From: Gelidibacter sp035515035
GTDB lineage: Bacteria > Bacteroidota > Bacteroidia > Flavobacteriales > Flavobacteriaceae
Reading direction: 5' to 3'
DNA: 39,033 nt
Assembly (NCBI RefSeq): GCF_035515035.1
Contig: NZ_DATJCA010000023.1
Location: 1-39,033 of the forward strand
The position numbers and the translations under genes are program-made. Each line of letters opens with the position of its first letter. Within the stretch, counting starts at the first letter, position 1. Below the pieces are notes generated by a model. It saw only the letters and a list, made by a program, of their open reading frames with translations. It was not told where the DNA came from and ran no database searches. Positions 16,385-24,548 of this stretch are shown here, one piece after another.

Positions 16385-17602
16385 ATGTCCCACCAACGTT
16401 CCATAGTCCACATGGATTTAGATACTTTTTTCGTGTCCTGCGAACGTCTGCTCGACAGTCGCCTGATTGGGAAACCTGTTCTTATTGGCGGCACAAGTGA
16501 TAGAGGTGTTGTAGCTTCCTGTAGTTACGAGGCACGGAAATTTGGCATCCATTCCGCAATGCCCATGCGCATGGCAAAACAATTATGTCCTGAAGCCATT
16601 ATTCTTCGTGGTGACGCTGGCACTTACACCAAGTTTTCCCAAAATGTTACGGACGTCATCAAAGACAGTGTGCCGCTTTATGAAAAAACATCAGTTGATG
16701 AATTTTATATTGACTTGACGGGGATGGACAAGTTTTTTGGGTGCCATAAATTGGCATCTGAGTTGCGCCAACGCATCATCAAAGAAACTGGATTGCCTAT
16801 TTCGTTTGGATTATCGCTCAACAAAACCGTTTCCAAAATTGCCACTGGAGAAGCCAAACCCAATAATGAAATCCGTATTCTCTCAGGAGATGAAAAACCG
16901 TTTTTGGCACCGTTGTCCGTTAAGAAAATCCCCATGGTTGGTGATGTCACTTATAAATCTTTATGCGATTTGGGCATCAAACAAATTAGGACCGTTCAGG
17001 AAATGCCCATGGAGCTCATGTACAAAGTACTCGGTAAAAACGGCTTGAGCATTTGGAACAAAGCCAACGGCATTGACCCTTCACCAGTGATTCAGTATCA
17101 AGAACGTAAATCCATATCTACAGAACGCACCTTCAATAAAGACACCACAGATGTGACCAGATTGAAAGGCATTATCATTGCCATGGCTGAAAACCTAGCG
17201 TATCAATTACGGCGCGGCAACAAACTATCGGCATGTATCACCTTTAAAATCCGTTATTCTGATTTTCAGACCTACACACAACAGCAACGCATTCCGTATA
17301 GTGCTATGGATCATAACATCATTCCAGTAGTACTCGACCTGTTTGAAAAGCTTTATAACCGCCGACTTTTAGTCCGGCTGATTGGAGTTAAATTCAGCCA
17401 TTTGGTAGAAGGCGGGCATCAGGTCAATTTATTTGACGACGACACCAAATATCTCAATTTAAATACCGCCATTGATAAAATGCGCGAACGTTATGGCGAC
17501 AGGGCGGTGATCAGTGCTGCCGGAATGGAAGCCCGAACCATCGGCAGATGGAACCCGTTTAATGGCGAACCACCGCCGTTGTTGCCGCATCGGAAATCTT
17601 AG
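16385..17602 (+). CDS. dinB: DinB-like Y-family translesion DNA polymerase
   Basis: This 405-residue protein has the Y-family motifs: HMDLDTFFVSCE at 9-20 with catalytic D11 and probable steric gate F16, KTSVDEFYID with D105-E106, and the little-finger domain at about 245-345. The C-terminal QVNLF at 346-350 matches the beta-clamp-binding consensus QxxLF. It inserts nucleotides opposite lesions and is commonly induced by damage. It follows the DnaE-type polymerase and the toxin-antitoxin pair on the same strand; its immediate upstream DNA is repeat-rich with no clear -7 box. The assignment to Y-family is secure; whether it is DinB proper or a UmuC-like branch is less so. Confidence 0.92.
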   Translation: MSHQRSIVHMDLDTFFVSCERLLDSRLIGKPVLIGGTSDRGVVASCSYEARKFGIHSAMPMRMAKQLCPEAIILRGDAGTYTKFSQNVTDVIKDSVPLYEKTSVDEFYIDLTGMDKFFGCHKLASELRQRIIKETGLPISFGLSLNKTVSKIATGEAKPNNEIRILSGDEKPFLAPLSVKKIPMVGDVTYKSLCDLGIKQIRTVQEMPMELMYKVLGKNGLSIWNKANGIDPSPVIQYQERKSISTERTFNKDTTDVTRLKGIIIAMAENLAYQLRRGNKLSACITFKIRYSDFQTYTQQQRIPYSAMDHNIIPVVLDLFEKLYNRRLLVRLIGVKFSHLVEGGHQVNLFDDDTKYLNLNTAIDKMRERYGDRAVISAAGMEARTIGRWNPFNGEPPPLLPHRKS

Positions 17603-17664
17603 CTCTCTATTGGACGCGTTGATGGGTTTCTTGTTTCGAACTTCTGATCAAAACTCTGGAGGAC

Positions 17665-17730
17665 ACACTTGATTCTTGATTCTAGGTAAAAAATGCCCAT
17701 TTCCTATTCTGATTCTAGGTTTCCTAAGGG
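17665..17730 (+). repeat. TTGATTC-type repeats before the HupE-like gene
   Basis: ACTTGATTCTTGATTCTAGGT is followed 33 bp later by another TGATTCTAGGT (17677-17687 and 17710-17720). These belong to the same degenerate heptamer family as 16321-16379 and 34821-34840. Confidence 0.5.
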
Positions 17731-17751
17731 TCTTGTTTTCAATAATATATT

Positions 17752-17781
17752 TTGCAACTCAACCCGTACATCGTACCTTTG
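17752..17781 (+). promoter_or_regulatory. Promoter of the HupE/UreJ-like gene
   Basis: TTG (17752-17754), 19 bp, then TACCTTTG (17774-17781) is a perfect match to the Bacteroidetes consensus, 22 bp before the ATG at 17804. Confidence 0.75.
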
Positions 17782-17803
17782 AAGCATCCCAAACAACAAT
17801 CTT

Positions 17804-18394
17804 ATGCTCGATAATTTCTGGTTTAACGTGAAGTACGGCATGAACCATGTCTTGGATATCAATGCATATGATCATGTCCTGTTTTTATTGGTGCTTACCG
17901 TACCTTACTTATTCAAAGATTGGAAACGTATTATCTTACTGGTCACCATGTTTACCATAGGCCATACCATTAGTTTAGTCTTGGCTGTGTACGGCATTGT
18001 CAGTGTGAGTGCTAATTTAATTGAATTTCTGATTCCCATAACCATAATGGTTGTGGCGCTCTACAATGTTTTTACTGCCGGAAAAAAAGCGCCAAGTGAA
18101 AAAATTGGAATCCTGTTTTTCTCAACTTTGTTTTTCGGATTGATTCACGGGTTTGGTTTTGCTGGGGAATTTAGAATGTTTGTAGGAAGAGCGGAAAGTA
18201 AATTGATGCCTTTGATAGAATTTGCCTTAGGAATTGAATTGGCACAAATCATCATTGTTTTTGTAGTCTTGTTTTTAGGTTTTCTATGTCAAACCCTCTT
18301 CAGGATTTCAAAACGCGATTGGATTGTGGTGCTATCGGCAGTTGTAGTAGGTTTGGTTATTCCCATGCTGCTCAACAATGAGTTATTTTCATAA
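17804..18394 (+). CDS. HupE/UreJ-like membrane protein
   Basis: This 196-residue protein has about six hydrophobic segments and the conserved His motifs of the HupE/UreJ_2 family: GMNHVLDINAYDHVLFLL near the N-terminus, FTIGHTISL in a middle helix and FFGLIHGFGFAG further on. Relatives are proposed nickel or cobalt permeases linked to hydrogenase or urease, but many members, as here, have no such enzyme nearby. The His-rich helices suggest metal or small-solute transport across the inner membrane. A strong consensus promoter precedes it. The family is clear; the substrate is unknown. Confidence 0.85.
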   Translation: MLDNFWFNVKYGMNHVLDINAYDHVLFLLVLTVPYLFKDWKRIILLVTMFTIGHTISLVLAVYGIVSVSANLIEFLIPITIMVVALYNVFTAGKKAPSEKIGILFFSTLFFGLIHGFGFAGEFRMFVGRAESKLMPLIEFALGIELAQIIIVFVVLFLGFLCQTLFRISKRDWIVVLSAVVVGLVIPMLLNNELFS

Positions 18395-18465
18395 GAGCTA
18401 CACGAATCACTAAAATTTTACTCTAAATTGTCACAAATTAAAATACGAAGCTTTTATATTCGTTG

Positions 18466-18473
18466 TAGGTTTG
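18466..18473 (+). promoter_or_regulatory. -7 box for the dCMP deaminase/protease pair
   Basis: TAGGTTTG matches TAnnTTTG exactly, 35 bp before the ATG at 18509. The preceding context GCTTTTATATTCG recurs almost unchanged at 20653-20665 in another intergenic gap. Confidence 0.5.
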
Positions 18474-18508
18474 CACGGGAAGCATCGACTAAATAATTAA
18501 ATTAATTA

Positions 18509-18943
18509 ATGCCAAAGAAAAAACAGTTACGCTACGATAAGGCGTATTTAAGAATCGCAGAAGAATGGGGTAAACTATCCCATTGCAAACGCAAGCAGGT
18601 TGGCGCACTTATAGTTAAGGACAGAATGATTATTTCTGACGGCTATAATGGCACACCTACAGGTTTTGAAAACTATTGTGAGGATGATGAAGGCTACACC
18701 AAATGGTACGTTCTTCATGCCGAAGCCAACGCCATTTTAAAAGTGGCGGCCTCGACACAATCCTGTAAAGGCGCCACTCTATACATCACCTTATCCCCTT
18801 GCAAGGAATGCAGCAAATTGATCCATCAAGCTGGCATCATTCGTGTTGTATATCACCAAGGTTACAAAGATGATTCCGGGCTTGAGTTTTTGGCCAAAGC
18901 CGGTATAGAACTAGAACATATAGAAGAATTAAGCACAGAATGA
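18509..18943 (+). CDS. dCMP deaminase family protein
   Basis: This 144-residue zinc-dependent deaminase shows H70-A-E72 (VLHAEANAIL) and P97-C98-KE-C101 (SPCKEC), with the extra segment GYNGTPTGFENYCEDD typical of deoxycytidylate deaminases. It converts dCMP to dUMP, feeding thymidylate synthesis in the cytoplasm. ComEB is the name used for the Bacillus relative. Its stop overlaps the next start by 4 bp (ATGA), so it is translationally coupled to the S41 protease, a pairing of convenience rather than clear function. The identification is good; the exact nucleotide substrate is inferred from the insertion. Confidence 0.88.
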   Translation: MPKKKQLRYDKAYLRIAEEWGKLSHCKRKQVGALIVKDRMIISDGYNGTPTGFENYCEDDEGYTKWYVLHAEANAILKVAASTQSCKGATLYITLSPCKECSKLIHQAGIIRVVYHQGYKDDSGLEFLAKAGIELEHIEELSTE

Positions 18944-20532
18944 CTTCCAAGAAAAAATACATTCCATTGATTATTGGTGTTGCCATTGCAGCGGGTGTTT
19001 TCGTTGGTGGCAAACTCAATTTCACGGATAATTCTGATCGTTTATTTACTTCAAACAGCAAAAAAGACAAGCTCAATCGGCTCATTGATTATATTGATTT
19101 TGAATATGTCGACAATGTAAATACTGATAGCATTGTGGATGTCACAGTTAATGGTATTTTAGACAAACTCGATCCGCATTCCGTTTACATTCCAAAAAAC
19201 GAAATGCAACGGGTCACGGAAAACATGAAAGGCGATTTTGTAGGGATTGGGGTCAGTTTCTACACCTACAAAGATACTATAGCTGTCATCAGATCGCTTC
19301 CTGGAGGTCCCAGCGAAAGAGCAGGAATAAAAAGTGGTGACCGTATTATTATGGCCGATGACGATTCTATTTTTGGACGTCAATGGAGCAATGAAGACAT
19401 CATTAAAAAGTTAAAAGGCGAGAAAAACTCTAAAATAAAACTGAAAGTTTACCGAAAAGGCGAACAAGATCTACTTGATTTTACCATCAGGCGCGCAAGC
19501 ATCCCCATCAACAGTGTGGATGCGGCTTATATGATTACAAATGATCTGGCCTATATTAAAATCAACCGATTTGCCGAGTCGACCTATAGAGAGTTCAAAT
19601 CAGCCCTGAACGAACTGCAAGATCAAGGCGCCACCAAATTAGTACTTGATTTAAGGGATAATCCTGGCGGTTTCTTGGGAATTGCCGAACAAATAGTGGA
19701 TGAGTTTTTGGAAGACGGTAAATTGATTCTCTTCACAAAAAACAAATCGGGCCGGATCGAAAACAGTTATGCCACCCGTAAAGGTGATTTTGAAGAAGGC
19801 GAAGTGTTTGTACTGATCAATGAAAACTCAGCTTCTGCCAGCGAAATTATTGCCGGTGCATTACAGGATAATGATAAAGGCACAATTATTGGGCGCAGAA
19901 GTTACGGGAAAGGTCTCGTGCAACGCGAAATGGCTTTGGGAGATGGCAGCGCAGTACGCTTAACCGTATCAAGATATTACACTCCAACAGGACGCTCCAT
20001 CCAACGTCCTTATGATAACGGCCATAACCAAGAATACTACAACGATTATTACAAACGCAGAAGCAGTGGTGAACTCAATGATGAAGTCAACATCAAAGTA
20101 GCCGATTCTTTAAAGTTTACCACCCCAAAAGGCAAAATTGTTTATGGCGGGGGCGGCATTATTCCTGATGTTTTTGTGCCTTTAGATTCAAGCATCCAAA
20201 ACGAAACCTTGAACTACATCAGACAAAGTGGCCTGATCAGTTACTTTGTTTTTGAAGAACTGGATAAAGATCGTGGGAGTTATAATGGGGTCACCCAAAA
20301 GGATTTCATCTCTAATTTTGAGGTCAGCGATGATATTGTCATCAGATTTCAGGACTATTTGAATGAAAGACATAGAGCCAACGTCACTTTTGTAGCCTAC
20401 AATAAAGAAATGAAACAACTAATCAAAGCCGCTTTAGCCGATCAATTATACGGATCAAATGCTTCCGAAGAAATTCTAAATGCTACGGATGATATGATTG
20501 AGGAAGTGATGAGATTGATTGAGGAAAAGTAG
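18940..20532 (+). CDS. S41 family C-terminal processing protease with PDZ domain
   Basis: This 530-residue protein has an N-terminal hydrophobic anchor (IPLIIGVAIAAGVFVGG, about 8-24), a PDZ domain at roughly 95-185 (GDFVGIGVSF and PGGPSERAGIKSGDRI), and an S41 peptidase domain. The catalytic pair is Ser299 in ENSASASEI and Lys324 in SYGKGLVQ, 25 residues apart as in known CtpA/Prc enzymes. These proteases trim or degrade periplasmic proteins from the C-terminus. The C-terminal 120 residues are helical and charged. The gene overlaps the dCMP deaminase gene by 4 bp. The identification is secure; the substrates are unknown. Confidence 0.94.
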   Translation: MTSKKKYIPLIIGVAIAAGVFVGGKLNFTDNSDRLFTSNSKKDKLNRLIDYIDFEYVDNVNTDSIVDVTVNGILDKLDPHSVYIPKNEMQRVTENMKGDFVGIGVSFYTYKDTIAVIRSLPGGPSERAGIKSGDRIIMADDDSIFGRQWSNEDIIKKLKGEKNSKIKLKVYRKGEQDLLDFTIRRASIPINSVDAAYMITNDLAYIKINRFAESTYREFKSALNELQDQGATKLVLDLRDNPGGFLGIAEQIVDEFLEDGKLILFTKNKSGRIENSYATRKGDFEEGEVFVLINENSASASEIIAGALQDNDKGTIIGRRSYGKGLVQREMALGDGSAVRLTVSRYYTPTGRSIQRPYDNGHNQEYYNDYYKRRSSGELNDEVNIKVADSLKFTTPKGKIVYGGGGIIPDVFVPLDSSIQNETLNYIRQSGLISYFVFEELDKDRGSYNGVTQKDFISNFEVSDDIVIRFQDYLNERHRANVTFVAYNKEMKQLIKAALADQLYGSNASEEILNATDDMIEEVMRLIEEK

Positions 20533-20598
20533 CGGGAGTTATTTTTTATGTTCTATTAGTATTATTTATTAAGACTATCGCGCTTATATAAAACCGTT

Positions 20599-20712
20599 TT
20601 AAAAACCAGCTATTTCTTCACCCATATAATAGATTATTAACACATTGTCAGGCTTTTTATATTCGAATATAGTTTCCTTTGCAGTGTCTCTTTTCTCAAA
20701 TTTCTGAGGGGA
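20599..20712 (-). other. Start-less open frame, possible gene remnant
   Basis: The 253-bp convergent gap 20533-20785 holds no complete gene. On the minus strand a 37-codon open stretch with protein-like composition ends in KPDNVLIIYYMGEEIAGF before a TAA at 20599. It has no start codon and is preceded in frame by TGA (20713-20715). It may be the decayed 3' end of a gene, or chance. A perfect 14-bp palindrome (20658-20671) lies within it. Confidence 0.25.
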
Positions 20713-20785
20713 TCAGAATATTTATGGCCTTAGTTCATTTAAATTCGTGGGCTAATAAAAATAGCCCTAAATCAGCGTACTATGC

Positions 20786-21388
20786 TTAGGTCTTATCATG
20801 CACGTGGGTATCATTTCCACCGTTCCAAAGTGTCAAAATATCCGTTGCCACTTGAGCACCGCTACCACAAGCAATCGCAAATTGGCTCCGCCACCCCGCT
20901 AAAGTACCTGCAACATATAAACCGTCTGCTACCAGATGATTGTCGTTTTTTAACCAGATACGTTCTTTCGCAGCAGCAGCTCTAGGATGGGGCTCGATAT
21001 AGGCCTCTAAACCTTCAATAGTGATCAAGTTTGTATAACCTACAGCCACAATCACTGCTTTAGCCGTGTAAGCGTTTTTATTGGTGGTCACCGTGAAACC
21101 TTCTGCAGATCTCAGAATGGCATTTACCTTTTGATTTTTAATTTGATCAACATGTGGATACAAGGTGCTGAGTTGTACTTTGCCCAGAAATAAAATGTCA
21201 GAACCAAGAGTGCCTGAAGGAAAACCCAAAACATTATGGAACATGGCAGTTTGTAAATGCGAAGTTCTCTGGTGTGCTATCAAGCCAATACGCTTATCTT
21301 TCGCAAAATCCTTTGGTTTTGCCGATCCTAAAACCAAGGCACAAGACATCCCCGCAGCTCCGGCGCCAACAATTAGCACATCATACAT
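20786..21388 (-). CDS. Short FAD-dependent oxidoreductase (thioredoxin-reductase-like fold)
   Basis: Start MYDVLIVGAGAAG at 21388 puts the dinucleotide-binding GxGxxG motif at the N-terminus, as expected; an earlier ATG at 21415 lies inside the preceding gene. The 200-residue protein also has VIVAVGYTN before the second FAD contact and the C-terminal FAD block ADGLYVAGTLAG. It is about 100 residues shorter than thioredoxin reductase: the NADPH-binding domain and the CxxC motif are absent. It is therefore a minimal single-domain flavoprotein of unknown substrate. It overlaps the 69-residue membrane protein gene by 8 bp, so it is the last gene of a marC operon. Confidence 0.75.
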   Translation of the reverse strand: MYDVLIVGAGAAGMSCALVLGSAKPKDFAKDKRIGLIAHQRTSHLQTAMFHNVLGFPSGTLGSDILFLGKVQLSTLYPHVDQIKNQKVNAILRSAEGFTVTTNKNAYTAKAVIVAVGYTNLITIEGLEAYIEPHPRAAAAKERIWLKNDNHLVADGLYVAGTLAGWRSQFAIACGSGAQVATDILTLWNGGNDTHVHDKT

Positions 21389-21590
21389 TCCTATTTTGTT
21401 TTGAAAGTTTCTCAATACGTTTTGAGATTCTTAAAATCTGCAACAACACAATGGCGCAAAGCGCTAAAATAATGGTAACCACTGCCACAAAACTTTCGCC
21501 TTGCAACAAGCCGTTAAAATTAAGCTCTCCAAAGTTGAAAGCAATAAGTCCCAATGCAATGGCCGTTAATATAATAGTGACTATTTTCAT
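21381..21590 (-). CDS. Small two-helix membrane protein
   Basis: This 69-residue protein has two hydrophobic segments (about 3-20 and 35-53) and a basic tail (RISKRIEKLSKQNRNV). No family is recognised. It lies 19 bp after marC and overlaps the flavoprotein gene by 8 bp, so it is translated as part of that operon. It could anchor or assist one of its neighbours; nothing in the sequence shows a catalytic role. Confidence 0.65.
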   Translation of the reverse strand: MKIVTIILTAIALGLIAFNFGELNFNGLLQGESFVAVVTIILALCAIVLLQILRISKRIEKLSKQNRNV

Positions 21591-21609
21591 ATTCTGATTA
21601 TTGATTTAA

Positions 21610-22197
21610 TTAAGATAACTCAAACAAGGTCTTGATATTATGAGCAAATAATTTTACGGCAATTGCCAACAAAATAACACCAAATATCTTTCGAATGACG
21701 TTGATGCCACTTGGTCCAAGAAAACGTTCAATTCTCGCTGAAGTCTTTAAGACGATAAAGATAACAACAACATTCAATAAAACCGCCACAATGATATTCT
21801 GTACGGAGTATTCTGCCCTTAAAGACAATAAGGTGGTCAAGCTTCCTGGCCCCGCAATTAACGGGAAAGCCAATGGAAAAACAGTGGCCGTCATACTACC
21901 ACTATCTTCAGTTTTATACAAGGTAATTCCGAGGGTCATCTCCAGGGCAATAAAAAAGAGAATAAACGCACCGGCCACTGCAAATGAGTTGATATCGATG
22001 CCAATTAAAGATAAAATATTTTGACCTAAAAACAGAAAGGTAATAAGGATAAGACCAGCAATAATAGAAGCTTTCCCACTTTCAATATGACCAAATTTCT
22101 TACGCAAATCAATAACGATTGGTATATTTCCAATAATATCAATAACCGCAAAAAGAATCATAAATGCGGTAAAAATCTCTTTGAAATCAAGTTGCAT
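21610..22197 (-). CDS. MarC family integral membrane protein
   Basis: This 195-residue protein has six hydrophobic segments. The MarC/NAAT family pattern is clear: the N-terminal FMILFAVIDIIGNIPI, the central FPLAFPLIAGPGSLTTLL and the late FLGPSGINVIRKIFGVILLAIAVK. The family sits in the inner membrane; its transport role (amino acids have been proposed for some members) is not settled, and the link to multiple antibiotic resistance is no longer accepted. It is the first gene of a three-gene minus-strand operon, with a TAATTTTG -7 box on the minus strand at 22221-22228. Confidence 0.9.
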   Translation of the reverse strand: MQLDFKEIFTAFMILFAVIDIIGNIPIVIDLRKKFGHIESGKASIIAGLILITFLFLGQNILSLIGIDINSFAVAGAFILFFIALEMTLGITLYKTEDSGSMTATVFPLAFPLIAGPGSLTTLLSLRAEYSVQNIIVAVLLNVVVIFIVLKTSARIERFLGPSGINVIRKIFGVILLAIAVKLFAHNIKTLFELS

Positions 22198-22220
22198 AAG
22201 ATTAAGCTTTTAACTTTTTG

Positions 22221-22228
22221 CAAAATTA
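22221..22228 (-). promoter_or_regulatory. -7 box for the marC operon
   Basis: On the minus strand TAATTTTG matches TAnnTTTG exactly, 23 bp before the marC ATG at 22197. No TTG at the usual distance. Confidence 0.5.
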
Positions 22229-22273
22229 GATTATTAATACCGATTTTTAAGGTTAATAACTATAAATTTTAGC

Positions 22274-22281
22274 TATTTTTG
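22274..22281 (+). promoter_or_regulatory. -7 box for the DUF3109 gene
   Basis: TATTTTTG matches TAnnTTTG exactly, 47 bp before the ATG at 22329, divergent from the marC promoter. Confidence 0.5.
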
Positions 22282-22328
22282 CAGCCTACTTTTTTATATA
22301 ATCCAGCTCATCTTTAAGCCCATAGACC

Positions 22329-22895
22329 ATGTTTCAGTTAGGAAAAACCATTGTTTCAGAAGACATCCTTGAAAAGGATTTTGTATGCAATTTAGCAGCC
22401 TGTAAAGGTGCTTGTTGTATTGACGGAGATGCAGGCGCTCCTTTGGAATTGGAAGAAACCAAAATTATGCAGGCCATCTATCCAAAAATCAAACCGTTTT
22501 TACGTCAAGAGGGTATTGATGCCATTGAGGCACAAGGCACATTTATCACCACGGAAGATGGCGATTTTGAAACGCCTTTAATTGATGGAGCAGATTGCGC
22601 CTATGTGATGTTTGACAAAAAAGGAACTGCACTTTGTGCCTTTGAAGAGGCTTACAACCAAGGTGAAACGGATTGGAAAAAACCAGTGTCTTGCCATTTG
22701 TACCCTGTTCGTGTTACGGATTACTCGGAGTTTTCTGCCCTTAATTACCATAAATGGGATATTTGTGATGCTGCGTGTACTCTAGGTAAAGAACTTCAGG
22801 TTCCTGTCTATAAATTTGTCAAGCAAGCGCTCATCAGAAAGTTTGGAGAGGATTGGTATATGGAACTTGAAAAAGTTGCTGAAAGCCAACGTTAA
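22329..22895 (+). CDS. DUF3109 family cysteine-rich protein
   Basis: This 188-residue protein is rich in cysteines in the DUF3109 arrangement: C20, C25, C29 and C30 (FVCNLAACKGACCIDGD), then single cysteines in GADCAYVMF, ALCAFEEA, PVSCHLYPVR and WDICDAACTLG. The pattern resembles the YkgJ-type zinc- or iron-cluster proteins. No signal peptide is present, so it is cytoplasmic. The family has no established function; metal or iron-sulfur binding is inferred from the cysteines. It is widespread in Bacteroidetes. A good -7 box lies 47 bp upstream. Confidence 0.88.
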   Translation: MFQLGKTIVSEDILEKDFVCNLAACKGACCIDGDAGAPLELEETKIMQAIYPKIKPFLRQEGIDAIEAQGTFITTEDGDFETPLIDGADCAYVMFDKKGTALCAFEEAYNQGETDWKKPVSCHLYPVRVTDYSEFSALNYHKWDICDAACTLGKELQVPVYKFVKQALIRKFGEDWYMELEKVAESQR

Positions 22896-22907
22896 CCCCA
22901 TTTTTGT

Positions 22908-22940
22908 TCCATCCACACATTATTCCCTACAATCTATACA
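22908..22940 (+). promoter_or_regulatory. Candidate LytTR-type operator: two 12-bp direct repeats, 21 bp apart
   Basis: TCCATCCACACA (22908-22919) and ACAATCTATACA (22929-22940) are direct repeats with a start-to-start distance of 21 bp. The same paired element, same spacing and orientation, is at 27415-27447 beside the LytTR regulator gene. A weak -7 box TTCATTTG starts at 22957, so the site would sit near -60 to -30 of the DUF4412 promoter, a normal activator position. Confidence 0.55.
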
Positions 22941-23010
22941 TTGCATTATAGATAATTTCATTTGTTTTAATAATTTTAAGTTTCACTTAATCCACTTAAT
23001 CTCACTACAA

Positions 23011-23712
23011 ATGAAAAACTCAGTGCTTAAAGCCGGCATTTGCCTTTTATTTCTATTTTCATCAACGCTCGCTCTGTCGCAAAATGGTTCGAAAGAACTT
23101 AGAAACGCCTATGATTTTGATTACATCTATAAACTTAAAATGACCAATAAAAAGGATAATATTCAGTTTGACTATTATCTCAAAAAAGATGCGGGATATT
23201 TTGGTTTTGATATTTCAGAAATTACCAAAGGCCAGGAAGGCATGAAAATGTTTACCGTCATGGACAATGATAGCGGTACCACCGGAATTTTTATGGAAAT
23301 GATGGGTAAAAAGGTGGTTCAAAAATCAAAAATAAAGCTCAGCGATTTTGATTCAGATACTAATGATTCTGATTTCACATTTACACAAATAGGTTCCAAA
23401 ACCATTTTGGGCTATAATTGCGACGGGTTTATCATGGAAAACAAAGACAGCCACGTCACGGTTTACATTACCAATGAAGCTCCAATAAGCTTCAGCAAAA
23501 TGTGGGATAACAGTAAAACCAAGATGCCAAAAGGCTTTGATCCCGCCTGGATGAAAAAATATGGGGAAAATGGACTCATGATGGAAATGCAATTCGTTGA
23601 TAAAAAGAAGCCAAAAAATAACACGACCATGGAATGCGTGGGCTTGGAAAAAACAAATTTCTCAATCCAAGCGTCGGATTATGGCTCTATGTTAGGCGCT
23701 TTCGGAAAATAA
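23011..23712 (+). CDS. Secreted DUF4412 family protein
   Basis: The start MKNSVLKAGICLLFLFSSTLALSQ at 23011 gives a clean signal peptide; upstream in-frame codons overlap the DUF3109 gene and are not expected to be used. The 233-residue product has a DUF4412-like beta-rich body: FDYIYKLKMTN, the phrase KTILGYNCDGFIMEN and Met-rich strands. The family is periplasmic or outer-membrane associated in Bacteroidetes and of unknown function. A pair of direct repeats matching those beside the LytTR regulator precedes the promoter, so two-component control is suggested. A strong terminator follows. Confidence 0.8.
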   Translation: MKNSVLKAGICLLFLFSSTLALSQNGSKELRNAYDFDYIYKLKMTNKKDNIQFDYYLKKDAGYFGFDISEITKGQEGMKMFTVMDNDSGTTGIFMEMMGKKVVQKSKIKLSDFDSDTNDSDFTFTQIGSKTILGYNCDGFIMENKDSHVTVYITNEAPISFSKMWDNSKTKMPKGFDPAWMKKYGENGLMMEMQFVDKKKPKNNTTMECVGLEKTNFSIQASDYGSMLGAFGK

Positions 23713-23750
23713 CATCTGTATTTGATATTGGCAACGCTCCCTCAACCTAT

Positions 23751-23781
23751 AAGGCATTTCACAAATTGAAATGCCTTTTTT
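23751..23781 (+). terminator. Intrinsic terminator after the DUF4412 gene
   Basis: AAGGCATTTCA (23751-23761) pairs perfectly with TGAAATGCCTT (23767-23777) around a 5-base loop, followed by a T run. Confidence 0.88.
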
Positions 23782-23844
23782 ATGCAATTATGTCTGAGGA
23801 TGTTTTCATTTTACTTATATTTAAGACTATTTAAAACATACCTC

Positions 23845-24471
23845 ATGAACCTAATAATAAGCATCCTCATTGCAACATTCTCAATTATGCCTGTCTTTTC
23901 TGACGGAATTACGGCAACGGTTGTTTTTGAAAATTTAACTGATAAAACCGCTATTTCTGGAGTGTTCCATATTTCAGAAACCAATGAAAGTTTTCAAATT
24001 AACTCATTGGATAACTTCTCCATCACGCTTCCTAAAAAAGGGAAGTATCAATTTAAATTTTATTCTGAAGACGTCCATGCATTGACCACTTATCCCGTTA
24101 GAATTACCGAACAAAAAAATACCGTAACCATAAGATTGGAAAACAAAACAACGAATGGGGACTCCATCGTGGGAAATGCTCCAATAGAAGACATCTCCGG
24201 CTTTTCAAATGAACAAATTGAAGAAGGCATGAACAAAGGCACTATTAACTTTATCGTGCACGGTTTGATGGCTATTAGTCCTGAATCCATAAAGGTATTT
24301 AAGGATATATTTGGGGTAGGATTTATAAGCGAAAACTGTGTTGTTGATCCCATTTCTTATAGAACTGCGATGAACAACAATAAAAAAATTCAAGATTATC
24401 TAACTTTGAAATTTGGCGAGGTTTGGAAAAATAAATTACCAGCCCAGCCTTTTGGACTGCAGAGACAATAA
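23845..24471 (+). CDS. Secreted protein of unknown function
   Basis: The start at 23845 (MNLIISILIATFSIMPVFSDG) gives a signal peptide; an earlier ATG at 23782 lies at the edge of the terminator T run. The 208-residue protein has a beta-sandwich-like N-terminal half (TATVVFENLTDKTAISGVFHI, then KKGKYQFKFYSED), which could be a carboxypeptidase-regulatory or Ig-like fold. The C-terminal half is helical and ends in a segment beginning IQDYLTLKFGEVWKNKL. I do not recognise the family. It stands alone between a terminator and the convergent histidine kinase gene. It is probably periplasmic or surface exposed. Confidence 0.65.
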   Translation: MNLIISILIATFSIMPVFSDGITATVVFENLTDKTAISGVFHISETNESFQINSLDNFSITLPKKGKYQFKFYSEDVHALTTYPVRITEQKNTVTIRLENKTTNGDSIVGNAPIEDISGFSNEQIEEGMNKGTINFIVHGLMAISPESIKVFKDIFGVGFISENCVVDPISYRTAMNNNKKIQDYLTLKFGEVWKNKLPAQPFGLQRQ

Positions 24472-24548
24472 AATCATTTAGGGTAAACCATCTTGCCTTG
24501 GAAATCTAAACCTTTAACCACTACAATGCTGAAGAAATACCAATAATC

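Noticed and set aside
20749..20767. Terminator for the marC operon or the protease gene (GGGCTA/TAGCCC)
   Set aside because: The stem is only six pairs with no T run on either side.
20713..20785. Possible tRNA-like stretch with GGCCTTAGTTCA
   Set aside because: No cloverleaf can be formed; D-, anticodon- and T-arms are missing.
22816..23010. Long N-terminal extension of the DUF4412 protein
   Set aside because: It overlaps the DUF3109 gene in another frame and would bury the signal peptide that starts at 23011.
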